The notes under the pieces: generated by a model
Told to the model about the DNA's origin: nothing
The model's database searches: none
The model's input: only the letters and a program-made list of their open reading frames with translations
Position numbers and translations under genes: made by a program
Part shown: positions 46,621 through 58,299 of the stretch, in pieces
Numbering within the stretch: position 1 is the stretch's first letter
Layout of the letters: each line of letters starts with the position of its first letter
Source of the DNA: Bolinopsis microptera
Taxonomy: Eukaryota > Ctenophora > Tentaculata > Lobata > Bolinopsidae
NCBI RefSeq assembly: GCF_026151205.1
Contig: NC_087077.1
Span: 15,290,983 to 15,350,982 of the forward strand
Reading direction: 5' to 3'
DNA length: 60,000 bases

Positions 46621-47227
46621 GAGGCTTTTTCAGTTCCGCTTTACATCGCTCGAATAGGGATTCCTGATTCAGTCGCACGGCTTGATCGTCTCCCATCAGC
46701 CCAGCCACCACCTCGTCAAATCTGGAACGGTCCAGTATCATCAGCTCTGCTATCTTCTGCTTTCGTCTCCATGTTCTGTTAGCAACCATCAGAAAGGTGT
46801 AGGCTTCCTTCACCGTTCTAGGGTGTCTTCTGTCCAGTACAGCTTCCCTTATTTGTCCGTAGAGTGCGAGGCAGGAATCCGGAAGGGACGTCCGGCTGTA
46901 GGGGGCGTGACCCCGTCGAGGAGTGCTGGCAGGAGGTCCGTGGAGAGGACTTCTTGAGCGTCGAGGAGTGCTGGCAGGAGGTCCGTGGAGAGGACTTCTT
47001 GACCGTTGATAGGTAGGAGGATTAGGCGTCCTTCGCGACAGGGCAGGACCTGCTCCTCTGGATAGAGTTCTGTCAGAATTCGGATTCATGAAGGATGGTA
47101 GGTCATTAGGTGGAGTTGGATAGGCGCCCGATAGGCGCCCGTTAGGCCATGGTATTCGCTCGAATGACCAATTTATGATACATTTATATTGTGTGACAAT
47201 CGATGCATTCTTATTTATAATATACAA
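46586..47227 (-). CDS. Unidentified mobile-region protein with SPLHGPPASTPR repeats
   Basis: 213-codon frame. The middle has two copies of a 57-bp unit giving RSRSPLHGPPASTPR, then LYGQIREAVLDRRHPRTVKE, TWRRKQKIAELMILDR and AVRLNQESLFERCKAELKKP. The last block recurs at 59660-59727. The family is not recognised; an Arg/Pro-rich structural or nucleic-acid-binding role is possible. Confidence 0.4.
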   Translation of the reverse strand: MYIINKNASIVTQYKCIINWSFERIPWPNGRLSGAYPTPPNDLPSFMNPNSDRTLSRGAGPALSRRTPNPPTYQRSRSPLHGPPASTPRRSRSPLHGPPASTPRRGHAPYSRTSLPDSCLALYGQIREAVLDRRHPRTVKEAYTFLMVANRTWRRKQKIAELMILDRSRFDEVVAGLMGDDQAVRLNQESLFERCKAELKKPLGHSSQLHPTT

Positions 47228-47689
47228 GTAAAATCAGTCCAAAAGTTTATCGTGTCACGTACCTTCAAGTTGTAATTGACCGATAAAATAACTAAAAACG
47301 GTCAAACAAATGTGTCGTAGTATTGGCCATGGCAAGGCGCCCGATAGGCCATGGTTGGTATTCGCTCGAATGAAATATTCCATACTCTTGCCGAAGAACG
47401 AGTTGTTGAGTAGTTTGTAGAAGTCTTTTCCGAACTGTGAAGTAGCAGCCTATCGTTTAGCGGTGTTAAAATCAATATATTTCTTTAACCAATCCGTCTG
47501 TTCAAACTCTCGTACCCTATGAATCTTATCGCAGGCACCAACAATAGACAATGTAAAGCGACAATGTGAATCTTATGCTTTAACTTTGGAAACAAATTAG
47601 GTGCAAGCTTTTTTTGAGGAGCAGCAAAGCAAAACCCTCTTCTATTCATTGCTTTACGAGTAGCATCCGATACCATACTGTAGGGACTG
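47228..47689. other. Spacer with short repeats
   Basis: GGCGCCCGATAGGC and GGTATTCGCTCGAATGA occur repeatedly around 47125-47375. A 63-codon frame at 47485-47676 is not supported by any domain. Confidence 0.4.
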
Positions 47690-48525
47690 TCGTGATATCA
47701 TGGATCGCTTAGGTTCCACCAGGATCTGGTAGTCCTCATAATTCTTAGTTCTGAACATAAAAATTAAACGGTGCTCCACTCTATCAAGGTCCATTGCTGG
47801 ACATTTCTTGACAAACGCAACTTTAAAATTCATAAGCCTCATGGATTCCGGGTGTTCATTAAAACAATCCAGGACTGCTTTGACCGTCTCTGCTTCCACC
47901 TTCCCAGTTGAGGATTCAGTCCTAGTTATGCTGAGGATCTTGTTCTCCGGATGCTGAATCAGGACATCAGCTTGTCTGTTCACCTTCCCAAACCGTAAAA
48001 GTTGGGTAGGAGCTTCCCGTCGAAGTTTATCTGACCGACGTCACAGGTGAAGTTCTCCTTGATCGTAGCAGCAACCTCCTTCCTCGCAGTAGCATGATGT
48101 TGTCTTGCTGTTGATTTACTGAAAAGACATGTTGTTAATGTCCCCACCCCTGTGATTAGAGATGGCTGCAAATATACCTGTCATCTGAGAGTTAGAGAGA
48201 TTTAGCCGGTCAGCAACAGGGCCCAGCTTCTTTAAACAGTCCTTGGAGATGTCGACTGTAGTTCCAAATCCAGAAGGGCGAGAGCAGAAGCGTTTAGGCG
48301 TGTACTCCTCCGTAGAGGATATCGAGTTCTTCGAGTCACCGTCGGGAGAGGGGTCCAGAGTGAGTGACGAGGAAGCTTGAGGTGTAGTGGGTGAAAGGGA
48401 AAACTTGAGAGATTTCTCCGCTCGTGCTAGTTTCTTTCCCACTGCTACTTTAGTTTGTAAATCCCTTGTGGAAGAAATGGTGTTCTGCCAATGGTTTTCT
48501 TGACACCGTAGCCAGCGACACATGG
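47690..48525 (-). pseudogene. RNase H-like transposase, N-terminal half
   Basis: Contains ISSTRDLQTKVAVGKKLARA, a Ser/Pro-rich linker, GPVADRLNLSNSQMTGIFAA, CDVGQINFDGKLLPNFYGLG and ILSITRTESSTGKVEAE, with frameshifts. The same blocks recur at 50300-51095. Confidence 0.7.
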
Positions 48526-48639
48526 TTGCGGGCAGAAGATCTCCGAACAGTTATGTGCGACAGAACCATCTGGAGACGTAGAGTGGAGGAGATTTCGATC
48601 GAGAATCGCCCAAAGCAAAAGTAAGTAAGGGCCAGGCGC

Positions 48640-49125
48640 ATGTCACAGGAGGTGTAGAGGCTCTTAACGTCTAGAGAGGAATGATAGGAGTATGGGGGGT
48701 TGAGGGAGGAGTCGAATCAGTGCTTGAAGTCTGAGGAGTCTTTAAGGCGTAGGGGATTCTGAGCTAGGGTTTGAGGACTGTGGCAAGGACTTTGTGGAGC
48801 GCTTGAAGGGGAGTGTTGTAAAAACTAACTACGGGACGGATGGGTGCACCAGGTTTATGGATCTTGGGTTGTCCGTAGAGATGAGGCCATCTAGGGTGAA
48901 GGTTCCGCATCTTGTTGAGTTGGTCTGTGGTGATCTTTTTTGTCGTTGTGAAGTTTCTTGAGGACTTTGTGCAGTTTGGAGGTGACGGATTTTGTGGGGT
49001 CTTTGTTCAAAAGGGTGTAGCTACCTGAGGTCAAGTGATTGTTAACTTTATTTATGTATTGTTCGTGGGTTAACACCACAGTGGCGTTGCCCTTATCGGC
49101 TGGGAGAAATTATAATTCAGATTTC
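48640..49125 (-). pseudogene. Penelope-like element RT fragment
   Basis: LPADKGNATVVLTHEQYINK and LLNKDPTKSVTSKLHKVLKK on the minus strand, then PKIHKPGAPIRPVVS-type sequence with a deletion. Near-identical to 51948-52348. No GIY-YIG endonuclease seen. Confidence 0.75.
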
Positions 49126-49182
49126 TTAGATTTTATGATTTGAGTGCAGTACGTAATTGTTGGGGAGTCAAATTGTCACGGG

Positions 49183-49407
49183 TCATGTCATGTCGTTTGT
49201 CAAATTTGGATATCCCTTATCGTTGTCGGGGTTCCAGGCCATACTGTTGCTGACCGTGAGAAGTGTATCCTGCCACTTGAACTTCGAAGTAGGAAGTTTA
49301 TGACACATTGCCCATCCGTAGAGGTTGTTTGCATCAATGTATCCGAGGTGGCTTTCAGGTAATTCAGGATTGTAATCTTGGAGATGAGGAGGAGGAAGTG
49401 TCATCAA
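49183..49407 (-). pseudogene. Type-B DNA polymerase fragment (motif A)
   Basis: Carries YIDANNLYGWAM, the DxxxLY motif A of protein-primed family B polymerases (Maverick/adintovirus-like), then KLPTSKFKWQD. It is a short fragment; longer pieces are at 54035-55131. Confidence 0.7.
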
Positions 49408-49690
49408 CGATATCGTTCTCCGAAAGAAGGATGTTGTATTCGTAATCTGTTAAAGGGCTGCAGGTATGAGGAGTCACGTCTATAACTTCGTACGTTGAGG
49501 GGGTAGTTTTGATTGAGCCTTTACACTTCCTCGAAGAGCATCTCCATATAGTGGATGTTTTCTGATCGTATTTCTTTGTGAAGGTGTGGTTCAGGAAGTA
49601 GAGCTTAGTTTTAGACTTCTGAGTAAGGAAGGGAACAGCTGCCAAGCACATGGACTGAGGGAGGCTGTTAAGTGTTAGGTTCAACTTCAC
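49400..49690 (-). pseudogene. FLYWCH-type zinc finger fragment
   Basis: KTKLYFLNHTFTKK, IWRCSSRKCKGSIKT and VIDVTPHTC give the F/L-Y-W-C-C-H pattern of a FLYWCH finger, as found at the start of MULE-type transposases. Confidence 0.65.
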
Positions 49691-50299
49691 TGGAGCTATT
49701 AGTGGTACTAGGATTGTCTTAAAAGGAGTTGTAGAGTTGGCTTTATAGTGGGCTTAATGGATCTTGGATCAAATGGTTCGCAAGTACTGACGATCAATGC
49801 CAACAAGCGTGTCACATAGACGCGATCACTCTATTAAGAGGCGTCTTCAAATAACTGTCTCCTGATCTCTACCAGATCAAGTCACTGTTCTCAGATAACT
49901 GAATCTCAATAAAGGTTCAATAATGGTCTTACTAAAGAACTACACCCTCAGTAACACATAAACAGACCTTTTTTTATAAGAGCGGCGGTTATACGTTTAG
50001 AATTTCCAAAGTCCTTGAGAAAATGCAAAAGAAAACCGCACAATTCCCGCACAAATTTCGAAAAAATCGCCGCACATTTGCCGCATAATTGGTAAAAATT
50101 TACCGCACCTTACCGCACATTTTACCTTTATAGTCGGGTGCGGTACCGCATAATTTAGATTTTTTTACCGCACCTTATATGTGCCTCTGAATTTAACGGG
50201 ACACCAATCATTAACAAAAACATGAATACTGACAAGAATAAAGAACGGCTAATAAATTACACAACACAAATATCTAAACTTATCATCTTATAACTTTAA
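49691..50299. other. Spacer including a CCGCAC-rich block
   Basis: 50036-50180 has CCGCACAATT, CCGCACATTT and related units on both strands, possibly a small decayed MITE. The rest shows nothing I can support. Confidence 0.4.
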
Positions 50300-51095
50300 T
50301 TCTATTTATCCCCAAAATATTAGTTCTGAACATAGAAATGAAACGGTGCTCCTCTCTATCAAGGTCCATTGCTGGACATTTCTTGACAAACGAAACTTTA
50401 AAATTCATAAGCCTCATGGATTCCGGGTGTTCATTAAAACAATCCAGGACTGCTTTGACCGTCTCTGTATCCACCTCCCAGTTGAGGATTCAGTCTAAGT
50501 TATGCTGAGGATCTTGTTCTCTGGATGCTGAATCAGGACAACAGCTAGTCTGTTCACCTAAAAAACCCGTACAAGTTGGGTAGGAGCTTCCCGTCGAAGT
50601 TTATCTGACCGACGTCACAGGTGAAGTTCTCCTTGATCGTAGCAACAACCTCCTTCCTTGCAGTAGCACGATGTCGTCTTGCTGTTGATTTACTGAGAGA
50701 TATGTTGTTAATGTCCCCAACCCCGTGATTAGAGATGGCTGCAAATATACCTGTCATCTAAGAGACTTGAGACTTTGACTAATGTTAACCTTTTTCTACC
50801 ATTAGAAATTTTGTTGGTAGTTATTTGGTCTACGGAACAACAGATAAGCCTATTACCGCAATTATTGGATAATATTTTTGTTTTATGAACCGGGCTATTG
50901 GAGATGTCGACTGTAGTTCCAAATCCAGAAGGACGAGAGCAGAAGCGTTTAGTCATGTACTCCTCCGTAGAGGATATCGAGTTCTTCGAGTCACCGTCGG
51001 GAGAGGGTTCCAGAGTGAGCTACGAGGAAGCTTGAGGTGTAGTGGGTGAAAGGGAAAACTTGAGAGATTTCTCCGCTCGTGCTAGTTTCTTTGGT
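50300..51095 (-). pseudogene. Second copy of the transposase N-terminal half
   Basis: 50320-50540 matches 47760-47960, 50545-50760 matches 48000-48186, and 50903-51095 matches 48246-48440. A solo transposon-end fragment fills the break at 50761-50902. Confidence 0.75.
50761..50902. mobile_element. Solo terminal fragment of the TAGCCCGG-type transposon
   Basis: About 140 bp matching the right end of the element at 21123-23266, with the middle of that end deleted, and ending AACCGGGCTA. It replaces about 55-60 bp that the sister copy at 48187-48245 still has. Confidence 0.8.
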
Positions 51096-51107
51096 AATCG
51101 CACTATA

Positions 51108-51215
51108 TAGTGACAACACTATATAGTGACAAGCACTTTATAATGACAGCTGATCTTTGTCACCATATAGTGTGCAAAACGCACTATATACTGACAGGAC
51201 TATATAGTGACAAGT
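51108..51215. repeat. Cluster of CACTATATAGTG palindromes
   Basis: The 12-bp palindrome appears perfectly at least twice and in variants (GCACTTTATAATG, CACCATATAGTG, GACTATATAGTG) within 110 bp, often followed by ACA. Confidence 0.85.
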
Positions 51216-51388
51216 TTATCTTATATCGACTTTTCCTTACTTTTCTTTAATTCTACTATTAGAATACTACCAAAGCAAATAATTGCATTTAAGTAAAATG
51301 TATGAATGTCATAGAAATATAGTACAATCGGAAATATAACTAAATACCAATATAATAAAATCCCAATATCAATAATCAAATGTCGAAT

Positions 51389-51814
51389 TCATAGTGTAGC
51401 AGAAACAGCAGAGAGATCAATGACTTCGTGCTCCTGGTTATCGTAGGCTTGCATAAAGGATTCCAGAAGGGAGTCGTACCTTATCCACTTAGCAGCTCTC
51501 TGGGGTGGAGGTCTTCTCATCAGCCTATCCGTGATTTTCTGGTCGGTTAGTCCTTGCTCTAGTTTGAGGGCTTCAAGGAATTTCAAGATGGTAGGATTTG
51601 TACACTGGACGAGGCTGCGGAAACCATTATGCCATCCTTCTGCAAGGTTCGAAGAGCGAGGGAGACCAATCGTACTGGTTCCAGGACAGGTGATCGAAGC
51701 GAGCAGGTCTGTTTGGTGTTCCCATCCACGAGGAACAACACAGGTCCAGTAAGTCTTCGTGACTCCATTAGTTCGGTTCTTCTTTCTGTTTAAGGTGTAG
51801 CGTTGACCATCCAC
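51389..51814 (-). pseudogene. FLYWCH/MULE-type transposase C-terminal part
   Basis: RYTLNRKKNRTNGVTKTYWT with TCVVPRGWEH recalls a FLYWCH finger. Then SSNLAEGWHNGFRSLVQCTN and ILKFLEALKLEQGL match the WH block and C terminus of MULE-type transposases, ending SAVSATL. The RNase H core is missing. Confidence 0.7.
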
Positions 51815-51947
51815 GAAAGCGTTGTCCTTTCCTCGTTTACCAGTAGTAGTATAGTAGTGTATTCAACAGAGGGAGTAGCCATGATTGTAGCCATGATTAT
51901 AGCTTGTCCTTCATTGAGGTTTTTGTTCGTAGGATGTGATGACTGTC

Positions 51948-52348
51948 TTAACTCTTAAGGGCCAGGCGCATGTCACAGGAGGTGTAGAGGCTCTTAACGT
52001 CTAGAGAGGAATGATAGGAGTATGAGGGGTTGAGGGAGGAGTCGAATCGGTGCTTGAAGTCTGAGGAGTCTTTAAGGCGTAGGGGATTCTGAGCTAGGGG
52101 TTTGAGGACTGTGGCAAGGACTTTGTGGAGCGCTTGAAGGGGAGTGTTGTAAAAACTAACTACGGGACGAATGGGTGCACCAGGTTTATGGATCTTGGGT
52201 TGTCCGTAGAGTTGAGGCCAACTAAGGTGAAGGTTCCGCATCTTGTTGAGTTGGTCTGTGGTGATCTTTTTGTCGTTGTGAAGTTTCTTGAGGACTTTGT
52301 GCAGTTTGGAGGTGACGGATTTTGTGGGGTCTTTGTTCAAAAGGGTGT
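51948..52348 (-). pseudogene. Penelope-like element RT fragment, longer copy
   Basis: Contains LYGQPKIHKPGAPIRPVVSF and SSLDVKSLYTSCD, RT motifs typical of Penelope-like elements. Truncated at both ends; joined on one side to a transposon end at 52352. Confidence 0.82.
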
Positions 52349-52351
52349 AGC

Positions 52352-52800
52352 TTAGGGTGGTTCAGAAAACAAAAAATTCTCAAATAATTTCCTTACAAAG
52401 TTTATCTGTTGCTCCCTCGGCTATAAATATCACCCAAAAAAATTTTAGGGTCCAACTCGACCGGGAAGTGCCGGCACATGCCACACCCTTTTTTTCCAGC
52501 TACTTTTAACAGGTAAAAATCAGAAATTTGCCGTTTTTGGCCTTAAATCGTCGTTTTAGGGCTCTGGAAGTGCTATACTCGAACATAAATGGTAGAAAAA
52601 GGATAACTTTAGTCAAACTCCCGATGCTCTACGATATCGGGAAATCGGGAAAACGGGAACGAGGGTGTGGCAGGCTCGCGCGCGACTGATCACGCCTTTT
52701 CTGATGGTCGTAGAGCAAGGAGACTTTGATTAAACTTAACCTTTTTCTACCATTTATATTCGAGTAACACACTAGCAAGACCATCAAACCACTCCTTCAT
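52352..52800. mobile_element. Transposon terminal repeat with nested palindrome
   Basis: Begins TTAGGGTGGTTCAGAAAAC, a diverged form of the TAGCCCGGTTCATAAAAC end, keeps TAACAGGTAAAAAT, and has a long imperfect palindrome between GGTAGAAAAAGGATAACTTT and AACTTAACCTTTTTCTACC. The transposase C terminus follows at 52968, the layout seen in the intact element. Confidence 0.75.
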
Positions 52801-52967
52801 GTTTAAAACGATAATTTTAAAGATTTTATGTCTTTTAGATCTGAATTTATTGATTTCATTACTTTATGTGTACATTATTATACTGAGTTTTAGTCATTTC
52901 GAGACAAATTTCATGTTAATAAGATAATGAGTAATAAACACAATACATACTAATATAACACACAAAA

Positions 52968-54028
52968 CTAATAAAACTTCTTCAAGTCTTTTTTGGTCAG
53001 GTTCGAGCATTTCTTTCTGTGAGCTTCAACAACTTGTATCAGCTCTTCGAAGCTCGTCTCATCTCTGATCATTTTTGTATTGATGGTGGTGACCAGTCCT
53101 AGTGCTCTTTTAAAGCTATCGTTTAGAGGTGTGAGGTCACCGAGTGCTGTCTTCATCTTTTCGTAGTGTGGAGATGTGGACCAATCTGGGAGGAGGAGGA
53201 AGGTATGTGGCACTCCAACCAGGGTGAACGGAAGTGTTGATCTTACTCCAACATACTCGATCAGCTCCGACTTCAGGTGGAGGGTAGGGACGGCTTTCTG
53301 ATGTCCAGCTCTTCAAGGAGGAGTTGTCCTATCTTCAACGCTAAGTGAGTCCGGTCATCAAGAGGGAGCTTCTCATTGAAGAGAGCAAGTGGTACAAGTT
53401 CCTCAGTAAGGTAAGTGTGTCTCTGTAGCACATTGGCTGCTGCTGCTGAGACTTTCTTGTGGACGGAATTGAACTTTTCAATTCTGCGGAAGAGCTCCAG
53501 GTTATTACTAGCAGCAGAGGTCAGGCAAGAAGCGGAAAACCAGAACTTCAGGTATACAAAGACAACGAAGAGGCTCATCTTTTCCACCTTCCTCTTGGTC
53601 TGCCAGTGTAGGTCAAGGACGGAGGAGAGTCATCTTTAGGATGTAGATTGACTTCGCCATCCACCGAGCGTGGTGGTCTGCTCCTGGTCTCTGAATTGAG
53701 TGAATCTTGTAGACGTATCCTTTCTTCCTTTCAATGGTCCCTCCGAGTATGACTTTACTCATACCCAGGAGCTCTTTATAGTCACCCCGGGGCAGGTTCC
53801 TCACGTTGTCAGGAGAGAGTACGGAGTCGATGTATTCGAGAAGTTCTTCTTCATCTTTCTGGTGGGATGAAGGAATATCTGGGAGCGTGAAAGAATCCAG
53901 GTCGAGGGAGTCCCATGACTTCTTCAGATCCTTGAATAACGTGCATTCGGGAGACTTTGTATCTCCAAAGAGAGTTTTGAATGTGCTCCCGATTACAATT
54001 TCGAGGATATGGTGCCGGCAAGCCATTC
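52968..54028 (-). pseudogene. RNase H-like transposase, best C-terminal half
   Basis: In order: ACRHHILEIVIGSTFKTLFG, RGDYKELLGMSKVILGG, RPGADHHARWMAKSIYILKM, the C-terminal domain LTEELVPLALF, MPHTFLLLPDW and the end DLKKFY, with frameshifts. With the end at 52352 this marks one side of a former full element. The start is fused to polymerase sequence. Confidence 0.78.
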
Positions 54029-54034
54029 ATAGGA

Positions 54035-55131
54035 GATTTCTGTTCAGCAGAAGTTTATCCTGCCACTTGAACTTCGAAGTAGGAAGTTTCTGACACATTG
54101 CCCATCCGTAGAGGTTATTTGCATCAATGTATCCGAGGTAGCTTTCAGGTAATTCAGGATTGTAATCTGGGAGATGATGGTTATTTGGCTTTTGCATACC
54201 GATGCGTGATTGTACTGATTCCTCCTCGAATAGCCTGCTCAATGAAATTAGTATACATATCAGGATCACTGAATAATTCTAACTCGACTTTAGTAAATTT
54301 TAAGCCTGCATCCCACGTAAGACTTGGAGCGGTATAATAATGAACAGGATCTAGATTATATGATGATAAACACTCTGTCCTATACTGATGCAGCACCGAA
54401 TCCAGGAGAACAACGTCAGAGGAAATGTAGAGGTGAAAAATTTCATTGAGACTCTTCAGATCAAACTCCTTCCAGACTTTCTGTGCGTGAACGTAGTCCT
54501 CCTCTGTACAGGCCTCTTTGCTGAGATCGTTATAGAAGGCTTCGATGGGCGGTAACTCAGTTTTATCAAAGACTTCGAAGGATGTGATGTACGAATAGGG
54601 ATAGACACCTCTACGTAGGAGGAGCTTCAGCTCTTGCTTAACAGGATCCACTACACCATACTTTAGTCGAAGGAATCGTTGGACCGGTTCGAAGGCTGCA
54701 GGTCCTGATGAGCTGAGATTAGCTACAAGATTCTCCAATGAAGCGTTGAGATGCGCATATGAATCAATGAATCTGAACTTAGCGGTACTGAATGCTATAT
54801 AGGACTCCTTGGATTGAGGTATGATGTTGATATCTTATGGATCTTGTGTGCGTTTTGCAATTGCCTTGATTATCTCATGTAAGTCATAACCCTTAAGATT
54901 GTGGAAGAAAATGGGTATGTACTTCTGTTGTAAGTTAAATAACGGGTGAGTGTATCCTAAGACTTTGCCGGTGTAGTGACAATGATCCAGGGTATGTCGT
55001 GTAGAAAGAACAAAGGTCGTACAGAATACTGCTGGAAATCCTCTTCTTTTTGGAAGGAGTCTTACCAACAGCAAGCCGATCCAGATGATAGTCTGTAATA
55101 TAACCTGTTGCTCCTTCAATCCATGGATCAC
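54035..55131 (-). pseudogene. Protein-primed type-B DNA polymerase fragment (Maverick/adintovirus-like)
   Basis: Remnant of a virus-like self-synthesising element. Visible in order on the minus strand: DHCHYTG, the exonuclease II-type motif FFHNLKGYDLHE, the exonuclease III-type YISSDVVLLDS, SLTWDAGLKFTKVELEL, and motif A YIDANNLYGWAM. Stops and frameshifts interrupt it, and everything after motif A is missing; the remaining palm motifs are not here. Other pieces lie at 49183, 57725 and 58780. Confidence 0.8.
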
Positions 55132-55679
55132 ATCACTAATTATACGTCACTAATCAGTGTCACTCTGCTTGAGGATAGCCCCACATCGGTCAAGTATCGG
55201 GATTGCCGCCGTACTGCCGCCGTACTGCCGTCGATGTATGACCTCAACAATATCTTTATATTTTAATCATAACTAAGATGAGTTGTTTTAGTGAGTTGAG
55301 TTGACCGTGGCTTCTGGTTCTGGTTCTGGTTTTGGTTCTGGTTCTTTAGCTGCAAGCATTCCGGTTTCAGAGGCAATTTTTCGGTGTCTTTTTCTAATCC
55401 TAGAGTGTTGTATGCGAAATGTGTTATCGACAGTTACTCCAAGCTCTGTTGCCAGAGCTCTAACAGGTTTCGTGATATCGGCGGAGTAAGTGACGTGAAG
55501 CCGATGTCTTTTCCTATGTTTCTCTAGACTGCTAGGGCTTCTGTCCGGATGGTTGTGGGGCCGTTGAAACTTAGAAGAAGACTACTGTTCTTGTCTGTAG
55601 TAACGGTAGCAGGACAACTTCCATTCCTCGCGTGGTATAGGTTACATCTGTAACTAATGTTGTTTTTCTGTTCCGATCG
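55132..55679. other. Spacer
   Basis: Small repeats only: CCGCCGTACTG near 55207 and GGTTCTGGTTCT near 55315. The second half (from about 55600) is the start of a block repeated at 58300. Confidence 0.4.
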
Positions 55680-56006
55680 TTACTGAAATAAGTTGTCTTC
55701 GGGAATCATGGGCTTCCCCCGGGATGTGGTTAGAACTTTTAGAAGGTTCGTGCAGGGGGCCGGGGTAAGGATGTCGTCCAGGTTGATGTAAGCTTCATGG
55801 GGAAGAGGTTGGATACTAGATGGGAATTGACTAGGTAGGGATATGGGAATTGGATTGAAAAGTTCGTAGTTATAGTATTCCATTGCTATAGTTGTGAAGT
55901 GTAGATGGTCGAATGATGATGTCTCCTGTCGTCTGTTGAAAGTTATATAGTATCGATATCGAGATATGTCATACAGTACGTATGACATTGCAACATTTGA
56001 GATCAT
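55680..56006 (-). pseudogene. Unidentified mobile-region ORF (INLDDILTPAPCTNLL block)
   Basis: FNPIPISLPS, PSSIQPLPHEAYINLDDILT and PAPCTNLLKVL, repeated nearly unchanged at 58243-58581. Both copies extend into a 70-bp stretch with CTTCCATTCCTCGCGTGG. Family unknown. Confidence 0.4.
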
Positions 56007-56029
56007 GTCAAAAGTTATGGCAGCTCTTG

Positions 56030-56250
56030 TTGTTATGGACCCCCATCAGCATGTATCAGATGTATTTTTAATTAAAATTAACCTAACCTTTAATTTAATT
56101 AAAATTAACCCAATTCCAATACATTACACTAGTTTAGTTATATTTTCGATTGTACTATATTTCTATGACAGTTATACATTTTATTTAAATGAAATTATTT
56201 GCTTTGGTAGTATTCTAAAAGTTAAGAGAGAATAAATAAAATCAGCCTTT
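56030..56250. repeat. Recurring 3'-flank block
   Basis: GAAATTATTTGCTTTGGTAG and its neighbours occur here, at 38380-38525, inverted at 51230-51390, and in part at 37755-37853. In the other copies it adjoins the MULE transposase end; here it adjoins the exonuclease-like ORF. Confidence 0.75.
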
Positions 56251-56660
56251 CCGTCTGTAAGTCGGCGATAGATATCTTCTTGTGGATCGATCTGAACTTG
56301 ATCAGCTTGTTCCACAACTTTGCTAAACTACAGTATCGAGGGTTGTGAAAGATTCCACACCAGGCTGTGGGTAGTTCTTTCGGGAACGTATGGATTGATA
56401 TCTCCTGGATATCATAAATATCTGCATATGGGAGGATATTTGTCAGGAACTTATGTGCCACATGTCCCGCACAATATATTCTAAAATCTGCCAGTGAGTA
56501 AAGGATTCCTATATGGGAGTAATAATCTAGGGAACCAGCTGCAAATTCGTTAATACCAGCTGCTCCTAGAATCCTCTTTGCAAAGCTTTCCGTCTTTTTG
56601 TCCTTGGCTGTCATCTCCAGATCCGCAAGTTTGTTGAACACGAAATGTCTATAGGAGTTA
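56222..56660 (-). pseudogene. Exonuclease-like protein fused to transposase piece
   Basis: AKRILGAAGINEFAAGSLDY and CAGHVAHKFLTNILPYADIY continue the protein cut short at 44188, then FHNPRYCSLAKLWNK. The frame then runs into IKFRSIHKKISIADLQ, which resembles the transposase C-terminal domain. Confidence 0.55.
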
Positions 56661-56699
56661 TCTATAAACGTTTAAAATAAGACTTCACGTAGCAGAATA

Positions 56700-57720
56700 T
56701 CACGAACATCGCCATCTTTGTGAATTTCCTCTTCAGGGTCCAATGAAACTTTAGGTTAGTTGATGTTGAAGCATCACCATCTTCAAGACGTATATTCCTT
56801 TTGCCATCCATCTAGCGTGGTGGTCAGCACCAGGGCGTTGTATGGTGTAGCTGTAGCCCTTCTTCCGCTCGATATCTCCACCAAGGATCAACTTCACCAG
56901 CTCCAGCAGTTCCTTGTAGTCTCCTCGGGGTAGGTGAGACTCTTGATCGAGTTTGCTGTTGACGTACTCCTAAATGTCCGCGACGTCTTCTTTGAAGTAG
57001 GAGGGGATGTCGGGTAGCCTTCTGTCTCCAAGGTTTAGACTGTTCCAAGACGTCTTCAGGATCTTGAACGTTGTCACTATCCTTGAAATCTTTATGCAAA
57101 TCTGGAGTTTCAACCCAATAAAGTAAACTATCTGTATCCGTAAAGCATAATTTAATGTCACTATATTTAACCGGTTGAAGATTCCGTGTTCACGATGGCA
57201 AGGATTTTGTTGGAGTCCTCCTGAACCAGAACGATTGCCAGGTGGTTAACCTTCCCGAAGCCATAGAGGTCGACCATCAACTTCCCATCAAAGTTTATTT
57301 GGCCTGCATTACAAGGGAAGTTTCTCCGAACGTCAGCTGCCATCTCCCTCCTAGCAACTTTACTCTTCCGCCTCGTTGTGGACTTGCTTGGACTTGTGAG
57401 ATATTGTCGATCTTCCCTCCGCCGTGGTTAGTGAAGGCCGCGACCATGCAGGTGAGCTGGTTGTTTGTGAGGTTCAGCCGATCAGCAGAAGGGCCCAACT
57501 TCTTGAGGAAATCTTTAGACACCTCCACAATAGTTCCAGAAGGACGGGGCAGGCAGGGTCGCTTAGGAGTAAACTCTTTGGCAGAGGATCCCTCGGAGAG
57601 AACAGGAGAGGGCTCATCAGGAGAAGGGTCATCAGGAGAGGACTCGCCAAGGTTACAGGAGGGGCTAGGTAGATTTGACTGAGCAGAAGAGTATTTCCGG
57701 TATTTTTCTTTTCTCTCCAG
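56700..57720 (-). pseudogene. RNase H-like transposase pieces, rearranged
   Basis: 57720-57180 holds the linker with RPCLPRPSGTIVEVSKDFLK, GPSADRLNLTNNQLTCMVAA and part of the RNase H start (matching 43860-44190). 57160-56760 holds SWNSLNLGDRRLPDIPS and, in another frame, the RGDYKELL and RPGADHHARWM blocks. The core with FDTTSSN is absent. Confidence 0.7.
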
Positions 57721-57724
57721 TATA

Positions 57725-58290
57725 AGCATCCGATACCATACCGTCCTCTATCACCAGAGATTCACGGAAAGGAGGGAGATCATTGAATCTGTCATGGTCT
57801 TCAGGATTCGTATGAACGTCACACTCGATGAAGGCTCCCTTATCCCTGTCGGGGTTCCAGGCCATGATGTCGCTGACCGTGAGAAGTTTATCCTGCCACT
57901 TGAACTTCGAAGTAGGAAGTTTCTGACACATTGTATCCGAGGTGGCTTTCAGGTAATTCAGGATTGCAATCTGGGAGATTATGGTTATTTGCCTTTGCAT
58001 ACCGATGCGTGATTGTACTGATTCCTCCTCGAATAGCCTGCTCAATGAAAGTATACATATCAGGATCACTGAATAATTCTAACTTGACTTTAGTAAATTT
58101 TAAGCCTGCATCCTACGTAAGACTTGGAGCGGTATAATAATGAACAGGATCTAAATTGTAAGATGATAAACACTCTGTCCTATACTGCTGCAGCACCGAA
58201 TCCAGGGGAACAACGTCAGAGGAAATTTAGAGGTGAACCATTTCATTGAGACTCTTCAGATTGAACTCCTTCCAGACTTTCTGTGCGTGA
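57725..58290 (-). pseudogene. Type-B DNA polymerase fragment
   Basis: Matches 54190-54480 with deletions; motif A is broken but KLPTSKFKWQDKLLTVSD and CDVHTNPEDHDRFNDLPP, the segment after motif A, are kept. Confidence 0.7.
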
Positions 58291-58299
58291 ACGTATAAG

